Below are positions 22,982 to 31,366 of a DNA stretch of 48,506 nt, piece by piece. The notes under the pieces were generated by a model. It did not search any database, was not told the origin of the DNA, and saw only the letters and a program-made list of their open reading frames with translations. Position numbers and translations under genes: made by a program. Within the stretch, counting starts at the first letter, position 1; each line of letters opens with the position of its first letter. The DNA comes from Lachnospiraceae bacterium (GTDB taxonomy: Bacteria > Bacillota > Clostridia > Lachnospirales > Lachnospiraceae). Where the stretch lies: assembly GCA_024696825.1 (NCBI GenBank), contig JAILGL010000030.1:1-48506 (forward strand), in the 5' to 3' direction.

Positions 22982-23073
22982 TTTTCCCTAAAAAACTTTT
23001 TTTAAATTTTTTTATTTTTTTTACTTTTAGGTCATTTTTTCACTTTAATATCACTTTTTTTATTCCATTTACA

Positions 23074-23106
23074 AAAAAGAAGGTCAATTTTTTAATTGAC
23101 CCTCTT
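23074..23106 (-). terminator. Terminator downstream of the TadZ-like gene
   Basis: The stem GGTCAATT/AATTGACC (82-89 and 94-101 of this kb, extended by weaker pairs) has loop TTTT and is followed on the minus strand by CTTTTTT. It separates the TadZ-like unit from the cpaF promoter. Confidence 0.75.
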
Positions 23107-23176
23107 ATTATTATCTTATTATTATCTTATTATTCTCTTACCCTTATTTATCTTTTACACCAGTTAACAGCATTTT

Positions 23177-24229
23177 TCATATGTATCCTCTTTCTTTCCT
23201 CACATATTTAATCATATTATTATTTCTTTCTGAATAACCGGAATAATCCTCATCTAATAATAAAGGTTTATCCGCTTCCTTGATGATATAATAACCTATT
23301 TTATCATAATCCGGTAGAATAAATAGATAATTGTTTTCCATATTATCCTTTAAAACACAGGTAAAATACTTTATATCATCCTCAGTTAGACTGTAGTAAT
23401 CCCTTATATCCAATGCTTTTCTAACATATATCTGCTCTTGCTCCCGCCTTATTTTTTCACCTTTCCCAATATTTATCATTTTATTTAAAGAATCATTCTT
23501 CCTGGATTTAATATAATAAATCATCTCAGACATATTAATATCACTACATAATTCAGAATTTTCTTCCCCATATAAAAATGTATGCTTACGCTTAAGTATC
23601 TTATTTATAAATATTTCATCCTCAAAAAAATAGTCCATATTAAACACTATAAGCCTTCCATTTTCCTTTAATATATTTAATTCTTCCTTCACTTTTTCTT
23701 CGGAATCTTTTTCTAACATAAAGGAAAATATGACATTTATCCTGTTTTCCTGAACATGAGCAGAAACATTATTCTTCGGCGGTTTCTTTTTCTTCTCTAC
23801 CTCTTCTTTTGCTTTTATATAACCCTTTTTTGGCGCATCAAATATATATTCCACAGTTTCTTTGGCACTTTGATAAATACTTATATACTCGGTATCCACA
23901 TTTTCTAATTCTTTACCCTCGCCTTTATTATTATTTTCTACCTCCTCTTTATCTGTAATAATAATATATTTTACCTTCTCACATTCAGGCTTATAATCTA
24001 AATAATCCCCTTTATTAAATGTCTTCTCTGTCAATATCATTTTACCCACCTCTTTTTTCTTTAACATTCTTTCAAATGCCGCTTCTATACTTGTAAACTC
24101 ATAAAACTTTGCAAGACTAATTTTTAGATTTTCCTTATGTTTACTTCTATAAGTAAGCATATAATCTATAAGTGCATTCATATATCCACAGTCATTTATA
24201 ATATATATTTTATTATCATAATCCTTCAT
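23177..24229 (-). CDS. TadZ/CpaE-like protein without P-loop (350 aa)
   Basis: The start is ATG 24229 because AGGAGGGG lies in front of it. The N-terminal ~140 residues look receiver-like and end in the YISIYQSAKETVEYIF stretch that resembles the 'YQS...ii.eI' junction of clostridial TadZ proteins. The following domain (RINVIFSFMLEKDSEEKVKE onward) lies where the MinD/ParA-type ATPase would be, but no GKT/GKS P-loop is present. TadZ localises the Tad secretion machine at the pole or membrane. It lies 11 nt after tadV and just upstream of cpaF, which supports the assignment. It could instead be an unrelated tad-locus protein. Confidence 0.5.
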   Translation of the reverse strand: MKDYDNKIYIINDCGYMNALIDYMLTYRSKHKENLKISLAKFYEFTSIEAAFERMLKKKEVGKMILTEKTFNKGDYLDYKPECEKVKYIIITDKEEVENNNKGEGKELENVDTEYISIYQSAKETVEYIFDAPKKGYIKAKEEVEKKKKPPKNNVSAHVQENRINVIFSFMLEKDSEEKVKEELNILKENGRLIVFNMDYFFEDEIFINKILKRKHTFLYGEENSELCSDINMSEMIYYIKSRKNDSLNKMINIGKGEKIRREQEQIYVRKALDIRDYYSLTEDDIKYFTCVLKDNMENNYLFILPDYDKIGYYIIKEADKPLLLDEDYSGYSERNNNMIKYVRKERGYI

Positions 24230-24240
24230 TTTAACCCCTC

Positions 24241-24735
24241 CTAACGCCAGCAAAAATACACAAAAATAAAGCCCATAAATATAAAGGGTGCCATTATAAT
24301 CACCGTTCTACTGAGCTTTATAGAAGTCTTATTATTACTATTATTATTACTATTATTATTGCTGTTAGCATTCAAAGCTTTATGCCCTTTTATACATTTT
24401 TTTATAAGCATAATTATCCCAAAAATGGACGCAAAAATAAGAGCCACAAGCCCCGTTTTAAAGGCGCACCTATAGCCATACATTCCCGATAATACAGACA
24501 GAAGCTTTATATCTCCTGCACCTATAGCTTTTATCATATAAAGTGGAAATAAAAATATTATTATCAATAATATATCGATAATAAAGAGACCGTTACATTT
24601 ATATATTCCTGTAACGCATAAGAAAATGTAACCCGCAAAAATATATGAATTTTTGATTTTTCTTTCGGTTACATCACTGTAAAGGGCTGCGCTAAGAAGC
24701 ATTACAGCCGCCATAAACATTATAATATTATACAT
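24241..24735 (-). CDS. tadV: Prepilin peptidase, TadV/CpaA type (164 aa)
   Basis: This polytopic membrane protein has the two catalytic aspartate motifs of A24 peptidases: DVTERKIKN near residue 21 and GAGDIKLL near residue 72. About five hydrophobic segments are seen. An Asn-rich loop (ANSNNNSNNNSNN) lies near residue 120. It cleaves and thereby matures Flp-type prepilins. It is the first gene of a unit with the TadZ-like gene. The Shine-Dalgarno GGGAGGT is sequestered in a hairpin (24740-24755). Length is normal for the short TadV class. Confidence 0.88.
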   Translation of the reverse strand: MYNIIMFMAAVMLLSAALYSDVTERKIKNSYIFAGYIFLCVTGIYKCNGLFIIDILLIIIFLFPLYMIKAIGAGDIKLLSVLSGMYGYRCAFKTGLVALIFASIFGIIMLIKKCIKGHKALNANSNNNSNNNSNNKTSIKLSRTVIIMAPFIFMGFIFVYFCWR

Positions 24736-24739
24736 ATTA

Positions 24740-24755
24740 ACCTCCCTTTGGAGGT
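24740..24755 (-). promoter_or_regulatory. Hairpin covering the tadV ribosome site
   Basis: On the minus strand ACCTCC-AAAG-GGAGGT forms a perfect 6-bp hairpin whose 3' arm is the Shine-Dalgarno, 4 nt before ATG 24735. Folding would block ribosome access. Confidence 0.55.
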
Positions 24756-24811
24756 AAATATCTTAAGCCAATTTTATAAAAACCTGTTAATGGTTTTAAT
24801 TCTTAAATTTT

Positions 24812-25444
24812 TTAATTTTCTAAATCTTTTCTCTGAAGCTTGAAGACATATTTTATTATATTTTCAGCCTCTTCCTTGGTTAATTCGCCAAACTCAACAT
24901 GTATGTTATACATTAATTTATCAGAGTTCACCTTAGTACATGAAACCACCTTGCCTGTTACATCATAACTCATTTTGTAATCCTCATCCGGAATCTCAAA
25001 TTTCATTTTCAAGAGAGTCTCACTGGCGATTTCCTTGTCAGTAACGAAATTAAGCCCTCCTGCAGAAATATTATTTATTAATGCAAGTTCGTTACCACCG
25101 ACTACCTCTAATTTACTATATTCAATGGCAATATGACAGAGATATCTCTCGTGTATACGCCTGTTTATAAGCTTTATCTGGGATATAACGTGTATATTAA
25201 GTCCCTTATTCTCCTTAGGCACATAATCCTTATCAATATTAAAATAGCATGAATATGCCTTGTTATTTAAAGTATACTCCAATTTGTAATTGTAATCAGC
25301 CATAAGTACTATGGAGGTATCATCTGCAGGCACAATAAGATAGGTGTTAACACCTGTATTTTCTATAACCTTATATCTGCCTATTACATTTCCCTTTATT
25401 CCCTTTTCCTCGTCTAATATATTTACAACATTTCCCTCTAGCAT
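24812..25444 (-). CDS. PilZ-domain c-di-GMP receptor, YcgR-like (210 aa)
   Basis: The N-terminal ~95 residues form a YcgR-like domain. The PilZ domain begins with the c-di-GMP-binding RRIHERYLC (RxxxR) and continues with INNISAGGLNF (the D/NxSxxG motif). It ends in a basic helix (KYVFKLQRKDLEN). Such proteins bind cyclic di-GMP and adjust motility, pili or secretion; the neighbouring tad genes make pilus control plausible. The start has AAGGAATAAAG upstream. It lies 68 nt downstream of the small membrane protein gene. Confidence 0.88.
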   Translation of the reverse strand: MLEGNVVNILDEEKGIKGNVIGRYKVIENTGVNTYLIVPADDTSIVLMADYNYKLEYTLNNKAYSCYFNIDKDYVPKENKGLNIHVISQIKLINRRIHERYLCHIAIEYSKLEVVGGNELALINNISAGGLNFVTDKEIASETLLKMKFEIPDEDYKMSYDVTGKVVSCTKVNSDKLMYNIHVEFGELTKEEAENIIKYVFKLQRKDLEN

Positions 25445-25511
25445 ACTTTATTCCTTACTTATAAATCTTTGGCTAAAAGCATTCTTATTAACCAATTTTT
25501 CAATACATTTT

Positions 25512-26015
25512 TTATTTCAAAGTATAATCCGTTATCTCAAGTCCGATAACTATGTCTGATTCAAGCATCTCATTAATATCATCGATAGAGCCGTTAATAA
25601 GCTGTATCTCTGATGCTGTCTTATATGAGAACTGCTTTGCGTTTTCATTTATTATTTCATTAATAGCCGTATTATTATCGGTTATTTTCTTAGAAAGCTT
25701 CTTATAATCCTCAACCTTTGAATTTAAGGTAAGTGTATATCCCTTATAGGTTATAAAATGTACACTCATCTTTCCTTCTGTCTTAAGTAAAATCTTCTTT
25801 TTCTTTTTATACTTTACTTCGACATTTACCAAATCCTCAGAATTGTAAGAATCCTCAGAGGTTCGAAGATCTAACTTTAGCATCTTTGCAACCTTTTTGA
25901 TGAGTCCGTCAGTCTTAGTATACTTAGGACTGTTAACATAGATAAAACCAATGGAAGCGGTAACTACTATTATTGTTAACATCATTGCAAGAAATGCATA
26001 TATTCCCTTTTTCAT
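25512..26015 (-). CDS. Membrane-anchored protein, possibly DUF4230 (167 aa)
   Basis: One N-terminal transmembrane segment (MLTIIVVTASIGFIYVN) is followed by an extracytoplasmic domain rich in Lys and beta strands, with IQLINGSIDDINEMLESD near the C-terminus. It resembles DUF4230-type proteins in layout, but I am not certain. Its ATG overlaps the codY stop (ATGA) and uses the GGAGGG inside the codY end, so translation is coupled to CodY. Confidence 0.6.
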   Translation of the reverse strand: MKKGIYAFLAMMLTIIVVTASIGFIYVNSPKYTKTDGLIKKVAKMLKLDLRTSEDSYNSEDLVNVEVKYKKKKKILLKTEGKMSVHFITYKGYTLTLNSKVEDYKKLSKKITDNNTAINEIINENAKQFSYKTASEIQLINGSIDDINEMLESDIVIGLEITDYTLK

Positions 26016-26794
26016 ACAGTCCCTCCATAATAGTGTAGAACATCTTTTGTAAGAAGTTCATTTGTTATAACTATTTTTGTACCCTTCATACCTGCAGAAT
26101 GTGTCTCCATAATACCCGCGGATGAACACTTCTTAAGAGCATTTATTAAAACAGAACGTGTTATATGTATTTCATTAGCAAGCTTACTGGTAACGATGGT
26201 TCCCTTAACCTCACCATCAAGTTCGTCAAATACAGCTGATACAGCCTTTATCTCAAGTGGTGTAAGGGTAGAAAGAGCCGCTGAAATGTTACCCTCTTTG
26301 TTGTTCTCAAGCATAGCCTCTTCGCTTTCGGAACGCTCTATAGCAAGTCCTATAACTGTTATACTATGCTCAAAAAGTATAATATCGTCTATCTGGAACT
26401 CATCCTTTACACCATATACAAATATGGTTCCAAGCCTTTTTCCAGACATAAATATAGGTGACACCATTGCATAATATGGATAATCCTTGTTTTTCTCAAT
26501 TCCAAGAGTGTAAAGATTACAGTTTTCCTGAGTAGATAAAATATTTTTAAATCTCTCATTTATAGGCTTTTCCAAGGTGTCCAAATAATTTAAATTCTCA
26601 AACTTTTCAATAACAGGTATATTATTCCTGGTCTTAATACCAAGTACCTTTCCTCTTCTACTGAAAAGTAATACATTGACTTTCATTACATCAGATAATC
26701 TTCCGCAAAACTGATTAAAATCAATCTTATCAGACTCCTGATTTGACAAAAGTCTATTAATCTTTCTTGTTTTATCTAATAAATCCAGACTCAT
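26012..26794 (-). CDS. codY: Global nutritional regulator CodY (260 aa)
   Basis: Full-length match: the N-terminal GAF domain (SLDLLDKTRKINRLL, then DVMKVNVLLFSRRGKVLG) that senses branched-chain amino acids, a linker helix, and the C-terminal winged helix with SKLANEIHITRSVLINALKK and SAGIMETHSAGMKGTKI. It also senses GTP. CodY represses amino-acid and nitrogen genes in good growth. It follows topA by 14 nt, a common arrangement in Lachnospiraceae. Ribosome site AAAAGGAA. Confidence 0.95.
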   Translation of the reverse strand: MSLDLLDKTRKINRLLSNQESDKIDFNQFCGRLSDVMKVNVLLFSRRGKVLGIKTRNNIPVIEKFENLNYLDTLEKPINERFKNILSTQENCNLYTLGIEKNKDYPYYAMVSPIFMSGKRLGTIFVYGVKDEFQIDDIILFEHSITVIGLAIERSESEEAMLENNKEGNISAALSTLTPLEIKAVSAVFDELDGEVKGTIVTSKLANEIHITRSVLINALKKCSSAGIMETHSAGMKGTKIVITNELLTKDVLHYYGGTV

Positions 26795-26808
26795 TTTAAA
26801 TATTCCTT

Positions 26809-28926
26809 TTATTTATCCTTCTTATCATCTTTTTTATCTTTTTCATTTTCCATGGCATAGCCACAGGTCTCACTCATACATACGACTTTATTACCCTTTA
26901 TTACCATAGGTGAACCACATTTTGGACATTTCTTATCAGATGGCTGCTGCCATGACATAAAGTCACAATCAGGGAATCCAATACATCCATAATATCTACG
27001 TCCTTTTTTTGTCTTTCTTATAACGATATCCTTACCGCATACAGGACATTTAATATCTGTTGATTCAAAATATGGCTTGGTATTTCTACACTCTGGAAAT
27101 CCCGGACATGCAAGGAATTTACCATATGGTCCATATTTGATAACCATATTTCTTCCGCAGTTTTCGCAGATTTCATCGGTCTCTTCGTACTTAAGCTCTA
27201 CGTGCTCAAGCTCCTCCTCTGCCTTTTTAACTGCTACGTCCAAATCCGGATAGAAATTCTCAATTATTGTCTTCCACTTTACACTACCATCTTCTACCCT
27301 GTCAAGAAGCCCTTCCATATTAGCTGTAAACCTAACATTTACAATGCTTTCAAAGGAATTTTCCATTATGTTATTAACTGCTTCACCAATCTCAGTTACA
27401 TAGAGATTCTTCTGCTCCTTAGCAACATAATGTCTGTTTATAATTGTAGAAATAGTAGGTGCGTAAGTACTAGGTCTTCCTATTCCAAGCTCCTCAAGAG
27501 TTTTAACCAATGACGCCTCATTAAAATGTGCCGGTGGCGCAGTAAAATGCTGCTTTTTCTCCATGTTTACAAGGTTTAATTCCTTACCTTCCTCTAACTT
27601 GGATGAAATATATTTTTTCTGAGTCTTATCCTCTTTCTGCTGATATACATCAAGATATCCTGCAAAAACAACCTTAGATACAGATGCACTAAACTTGTGA
27701 TCACCTGCAGTTATCTTGATATTCTTATTTTCAAATTCTGCTCCTGCCATCTGACTTGCTGTAAATCTCTTCCAAATAAGCTGATATAATTTAAACTGAT
27801 CATTTGTAAGATATTTCTTAGCACTGGCTGGATCAAGGTCTATATATGTTGGTCTTATAGCCTCGTGAGCATCCTGAATCTTGACTCCACTGCCCTTCTT
27901 CTTAGATGCCGCCTTAGCCTTAAGATACTTTTCTCCAAAGGTATTCTCTATATACTCTGCTGCAGCCTTCTCAGCTTCCTCAGAGATTCTTGTGGAATCA
28001 GTTCTAAGATAGGTAATTAAACCTATAGTTCCTCTTCCCTTTATGGCAATTCCTTCGTAAAGTCCCTGTGCTACTCTCATAGTTTTCTGAGTAGAGAAAT
28101 TAAGATTCTTAGAAGCTTCCTGCTGTAACGTAGATGTTGTAAATGGAAGTGGTGCCTTTCTTGTCTTAATCTGGGTTTTTATATCCGATACAAGGAATTT
28201 TTTACCTTCGATATCATCTATTATCTTCTGAGCTTCCTCTTCATTATTAATCTCAACCTTCTTGTCGCCTTTTCCGTAGTACTCAGCCTCAAAAGATTTC
28301 TTCTCTCCCTCTAATGAAAAGTTGCCTGTAAGAGTCCAATATTCCTTCTGAACAAAGTTGTTAATCTCATTTTCCCTGTCGCAGATAATCTTCAATGCAA
28401 CTGACTGCACTCTACCTGCACTTAAACCTCTCTTAACCTTTGCCCATAACACCGGACTAATCCTGTATCCCACAACACGATCTAGAACTCTTCTAGCCTG
28501 CTGTGCATCTACAAGATTCATGTCTATATCTCTACCGTTTTTAATAGCTTCCTTAACGGCAGTTTTAGTAATCTCATTAAATGTAATTCTAGCGACTTTT
28601 TTCTCCTTGTTAGCCTTCATCTCATCAAGCTTTAAAGCCTTCTCAAGATGCCAGCTAATAGCCTCCCCTTCACGGTCCGGGTCGGTTGCAAGATATACTT
28701 TGTCCGCTTTTTTCACTTCTTTTCTAAGCTCTGCAAGGACATCACCCTTACCCCTAATTGTGATGTACTTAGGCTCATAATCATTCTCAGTATCAACCCC
28801 AAGCTGGCTCTTTGGTAAATCTCTTACGTGACCATTAGAAGCTACAACCTGGTAACTACTGCCGAGAAATTTCTTGATAGTTGACGCCTTTGATGGCGAC
28901 TCTACAATTACAAGATTCTTGGCCAT
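26809..28926 (-). CDS. topA: DNA topoisomerase I (705 aa)
   Basis: The TOPRIM domain opens the protein (KNLVIVESPSKASTIKKFLG) and includes DPDREGEAISWHL. The active-site Tyr lies in LITYLRTDSTRISEE. Three C-terminal four-Cys zinc ribbons are seen: CENCGRNMVIKYGPYGKF, CPVCGKDIVIRKTKKGRR, and CPKCGSPMVIKGNKVVC. It relaxes negative supercoils. It is first in the topA-codY unit, with promoter 28981-29009. Length is typical. Confidence 0.97.
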   Translation of the reverse strand: MAKNLVIVESPSKASTIKKFLGSSYQVVASNGHVRDLPKSQLGVDTENDYEPKYITIRGKGDVLAELRKEVKKADKVYLATDPDREGEAISWHLEKALKLDEMKANKEKKVARITFNEITKTAVKEAIKNGRDIDMNLVDAQQARRVLDRVVGYRISPVLWAKVKRGLSAGRVQSVALKIICDRENEINNFVQKEYWTLTGNFSLEGEKKSFEAEYYGKGDKKVEINNEEEAQKIIDDIEGKKFLVSDIKTQIKTRKAPLPFTTSTLQQEASKNLNFSTQKTMRVAQGLYEGIAIKGRGTIGLITYLRTDSTRISEEAEKAAAEYIENTFGEKYLKAKAASKKKGSGVKIQDAHEAIRPTYIDLDPASAKKYLTNDQFKLYQLIWKRFTASQMAGAEFENKNIKITAGDHKFSASVSKVVFAGYLDVYQQKEDKTQKKYISSKLEEGKELNLVNMEKKQHFTAPPAHFNEASLVKTLEELGIGRPSTYAPTISTIINRHYVAKEQKNLYVTEIGEAVNNIMENSFESIVNVRFTANMEGLLDRVEDGSVKWKTIIENFYPDLDVAVKKAEEELEHVELKYEETDEICENCGRNMVIKYGPYGKFLACPGFPECRNTKPYFESTDIKCPVCGKDIVIRKTKKGRRYYGCIGFPDCDFMSWQQPSDKKCPKCGSPMVIKGNKVVCMSETCGYAMENEKDKKDDKKDK

Positions 28927-28980
28927 TCTTTTTTCTCCATTTCGGTAAATTGTGTGACACTTTAGTTCTCACATTCTAGT

Positions 28981-29009
28981 AGCATACACCATTTTCGAAT
29001 TGTATTCAA
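28981..29009 (-). promoter_or_regulatory. Promoter of the topA-codY unit
   Basis: -35 TTGAAT (29004-29009), 17-nt spacer, -10 TATGCT (28981-28986), giving a leader of about 50 nt before ATG 28926. Confidence 0.65.
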
Positions 29010-29033
29010 GAAAAACTTTTATTTTTTATAGTT

Positions 29034-30206
29034 TCACTTAAGATACTTCATTGAAAAACCAGTATCGTTTGGAACCGGTTTAGTAACGATTTGATTATAA
29101 TTCATATAACCTGAATATGTATTCCATCTCTTACTATCTATTACTCCAAAGCTCTTGGCATCGGAAATATATTCCTCACTTATAGCCTTCTGGCTTTCCA
29201 TTATATAATCCTCATCAAGTCCCTTAACATTTTTAAGAAGAATCTTAGCTGCTTTCTCAGGCTCCTTTGCAGCATATTCATACCCCTTCTTAACAGCCTT
29301 TAAAAATGCCTTTGCCTTATCAGAGTTATTCTTAAGATAATCGTTATTAGCTATAAGTAAAGGTCCATATCCATCAAGCATTTTATCCTCTTTACTAAAC
29401 TTTATAAAATTATAATCTATCTTTTCTAATTTAAGCATAGTACCATCTGTAAGTTCGTTAGCCCAGGCAAATTCAGCATCTTTTTTAAGAGCTTCTACTA
29501 TATCTGCCTCTGCTTTATTATTATCTTTGATAAGCTTTACCTTAGTAAATACGCCATCATCACCTTCTACCAGCTTCTGAAGCATTCTCTCTTTAATACC
29601 GGTATTAACATTAGCTCCCTTATGTCCCATTAAATCAGACATTGATTTAATTTTAGCATCCTTCACAGATATAATACCTAAATTATCGTGCTGACTTAAA
29701 GCTGCAACCGCAGTTACCTCTAAAGCACCTGCATTTCCAAGTCCATCTAACAAATTAATCTGAGTCTCTATTCCAAACTGATTATTTCCACTGGAAACAC
29801 TTCTTGCAGCCCTTGAAGTTGAAGACTGAATTATCTCTACCTTCTTGAGGCCTTCCTCTTTAAAATACCCCTTTTCAAGAGCTACATAAAGTCCTGTATG
29901 ATAGGCGTTAGGAGCTCCGTCAATTACTATACCTATGGAATTCTTACTCTTCTTTGTAGGTATCTTAGGTGCCTCAGCCTTTGAAGAATTATTACTATTT
30001 GATGACTTGCCACCTTTTGAAGCTTCGTCACTCTTCGAAGGCTCGTCGCCCTGTGATGGTGCCTTCACACCACCCTCAACTCCTGATGGTGCATTTGAAC
30101 TTCCATTAGTGCCATTAGTACTACTACCACTATTTGAACATCCTGCAAGAGATATTATTAATCCCATACAAAGAATCAAGTTAAATATTTTACTAACTGA
30201 CTTCAT
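29034..30206 (-). CDS. ABC transporter solute-binding lipoprotein, NMT1/THI5-like
   Basis: This 390-aa protein has a lipoprotein signal with lipobox LAGC (Cys at residue 23). A Ser/Gly/Asn-rich linker (residues ~25-85) ends in PTKKSKN. The binding domain follows, with GIVIDGAPNAYHTGLYVALE and KGYFKEEGL, as in proteins that bind thiamine precursors, riboflavin or sulfonates. The mid-domain part is SMSDLMGHKGANVNTGIKE. The substrate cannot be fixed; a pyrimidine precursor (ThiY-type) is plausible. No permease or ATPase gene adjoins it, and no TPP riboswitch is seen upstream. Ribosome site AGGAGG. Confidence 0.8.
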   Translation of the reverse strand: MKSVSKIFNLILCMGLIISLAGCSNSGSSTNGTNGSSNAPSGVEGGVKAPSQGDEPSKSDEASKGGKSSNSNNSSKAEAPKIPTKKSKNSIGIVIDGAPNAYHTGLYVALEKGYFKEEGLKKVEIIQSSTSRAARSVSSGNNQFGIETQINLLDGLGNAGALEVTAVAALSQHDNLGIISVKDAKIKSMSDLMGHKGANVNTGIKERMLQKLVEGDDGVFTKVKLIKDNNKAEADIVEALKKDAEFAWANELTDGTMLKLEKIDYNFIKFSKEDKMLDGYGPLLIANNDYLKNNSDKAKAFLKAVKKGYEYAAKEPEKAAKILLKNVKGLDEDYIMESQKAISEEYISDAKSFGVIDSKRWNTYSGYMNYNQIVTKPVPNDTGFSMKYLK

Positions 30207-30301
30207 TTTTTCCTCCTATATACAACATTTCATATTAAATGTATATTTCAAGCATATTCTGCCTGATAAATTTTACTCTCACCTAAGATAAAAGTCAAAT
30301 T

Positions 30302-30360
30302 AAAACCCGAAAAGAGCAATATTTATAGACATAAGCACATCCAAACTCCTTCCGGGTTTT
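30302..30360 (-). terminator. Terminator downstream of the Rpn-like gene
   Basis: Long-stem hairpin AAAACCCG.AA.GAG pairing with CTCCTTCCGGGTTTT across a ~30-nt loop; GGGTTTTAATTT follows on the minus strand. Confidence 0.5.
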
Positions 30361-30386
30361 ATATTTTAATCAATCCACGCCCTTAA

Positions 30387-31307
30387 TTATTTATTAATTA
30401 TATCTATTATTTCTTTTACTTTTTTCTCTGAAAAGCCTGTAAGTTCCACAATTTCAGGAATAGTTTTATTCATACTGAGAAGAATCTCAACCTTACCTAT
30501 TTCCTTACCGATTTCCTTACCGATTTCCTTACCGATTTCCTTACCTATTTTTTCTCCCTTTTCTATACCTCTTTTTTCCCCTTTTTCTATACCTCTTTTT
30601 TCTATTGCTTCTGCAACGCTGCACATATTTATCACTTCTCCTTTCTGAGCTTTCATCTTATCTACATCTATTTCATATCTTTCGTCAGCAGTGACTACAC
30701 GCAGAAATTTAAGCATCTCATCTACATGTTTTATAGTTTGAGTATCATTTAAATCATTTATACCCAGTCTTCGATTCTTAAAAAATCTCGCTATTATTCC
30801 AAAGTCACTTTTAAACATATTGATTATTTTATCATCTAAAAATGATATTTCATATACATTTATAGCATAATCCGAAATATAAGGCTCTAAATTTTTATCA
30901 ATATTCATAATTCCTTTTATATTCTTCGGATAATTCCAATGTTCATTTCCAAAATATAAAACTAAAGTAACTACTGGATTAATATTTTTACTATCTGTTC
31001 TAAGTTGTCTTTTGTAAGATGCCCCATCATAACTTAATACTCTTAAGGGCATATACTTATCTAAAGATGTCTGATTCTCAAAACCAATTTCAGATATAAC
31101 AATTTCACTTTCCTTCCAAAGCTTAGATATATCTCTTTCCTGCTCGTGAATCTTATCATCTATTTTAAGCATGGTTTCTTCTTTTATAGGTAATAACGCA
31201 TTTTCATGAATACGTTGTTCGCCATTAAACAAAAGAACATTTACTATATCTGAAAAAACATCATTATGCTCTTCCAGTATCTTCTCTACTATATCCTTCT
31301 CTGCCAT
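30387..31307 (-). CDS. Rpn/transposase-like PD-(D/E)XK family protein (306 aa)
   Basis: The N-terminal part (HNDVFSDIVNVLLFNGEQRI ... LPIKEE) matches the Rpn/YhgA-like family, whose members are PD-(D/E)XK nucleases promoting RecA-independent recombination. The nuclease-like core is seen around VISEIGFENQT and VTLVLYFGNEHW. The C-terminus has repeated charged units, RGIEKGEK twice and IGKE four times, then a short helix pair (IPEIVELTGFSEKKVKEIID) resembling a small HTH. The repeats come from tandem DNA (30493-30552). It is a single gene, without flanking inverted repeats. Ribosome site AGGAGG. Confidence 0.8.
   Translation of the reverse strand: MAEKDIVEKILEEHNDVFSDIVNVLLFNGEQRIHENALLPIKEETMLKIDDKIHEQERDISKLWKESEIVISEIGFENQTSLDKYMPLRVLSYDGASYKRQLRTDSKNINPVVTLVLYFGNEHWNYPKNIKGIMNIDKNLEPYISDYAINVYEISFLDDKIINMFKSDFGIIARFFKNRRLGINDLNDTQTIKHVDEMLKFLRVVTADERYEIDVDKMKAQKGEVINMCSVAEAIEKRGIEKGEKRGIEKGEKIGKEIGKEIGKEIGKEIGKVEILLSMNKTIPEIVELTGFSEKKVKEIIDIINK
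30493..30552. repeat. Five in-frame 12-bp tandem repeats in the Rpn-like gene
   Basis: TTACCGATTTCC and close variants repeat five times at exactly 12-bp period, encoding IGKE units on the minus strand. Copy-number change would add or remove four residues without a frameshift. A second 24-bp repeat pair (RGIEKGEK) lies beside it. Confidence 0.85.
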
Positions 31308-31366
31308 ATACTCCTCCTACAATATAACAATTTAACTCGCACTTTTCAAGACTTATACCTAAACTT

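Larger units (their letters stand above)
22740..23073. other. AT-rich region upstream of the cpaF promoter
   Basis: No gene is seen. It contains long T-runs and two copies of a direct repeat combining TTCCAAAAATCA with AGTTATCCACA, each with a perfect 9-bp DnaA-box-like sequence. The region could bind DnaA or another regulator of the tad locus. Confidence 0.5.

Noticed and set aside
30207..30301. TPP riboswitch before the NMT1/THI5-like lipoprotein
   Set aside because: No CTGAGA-type thi-box or the paired helices could be found in the short leader.
30387..31307. Insertion sequence around the Rpn-like gene
   Set aside because: No terminal inverted repeats or target duplications seen; family members are usually stand-alone genes.
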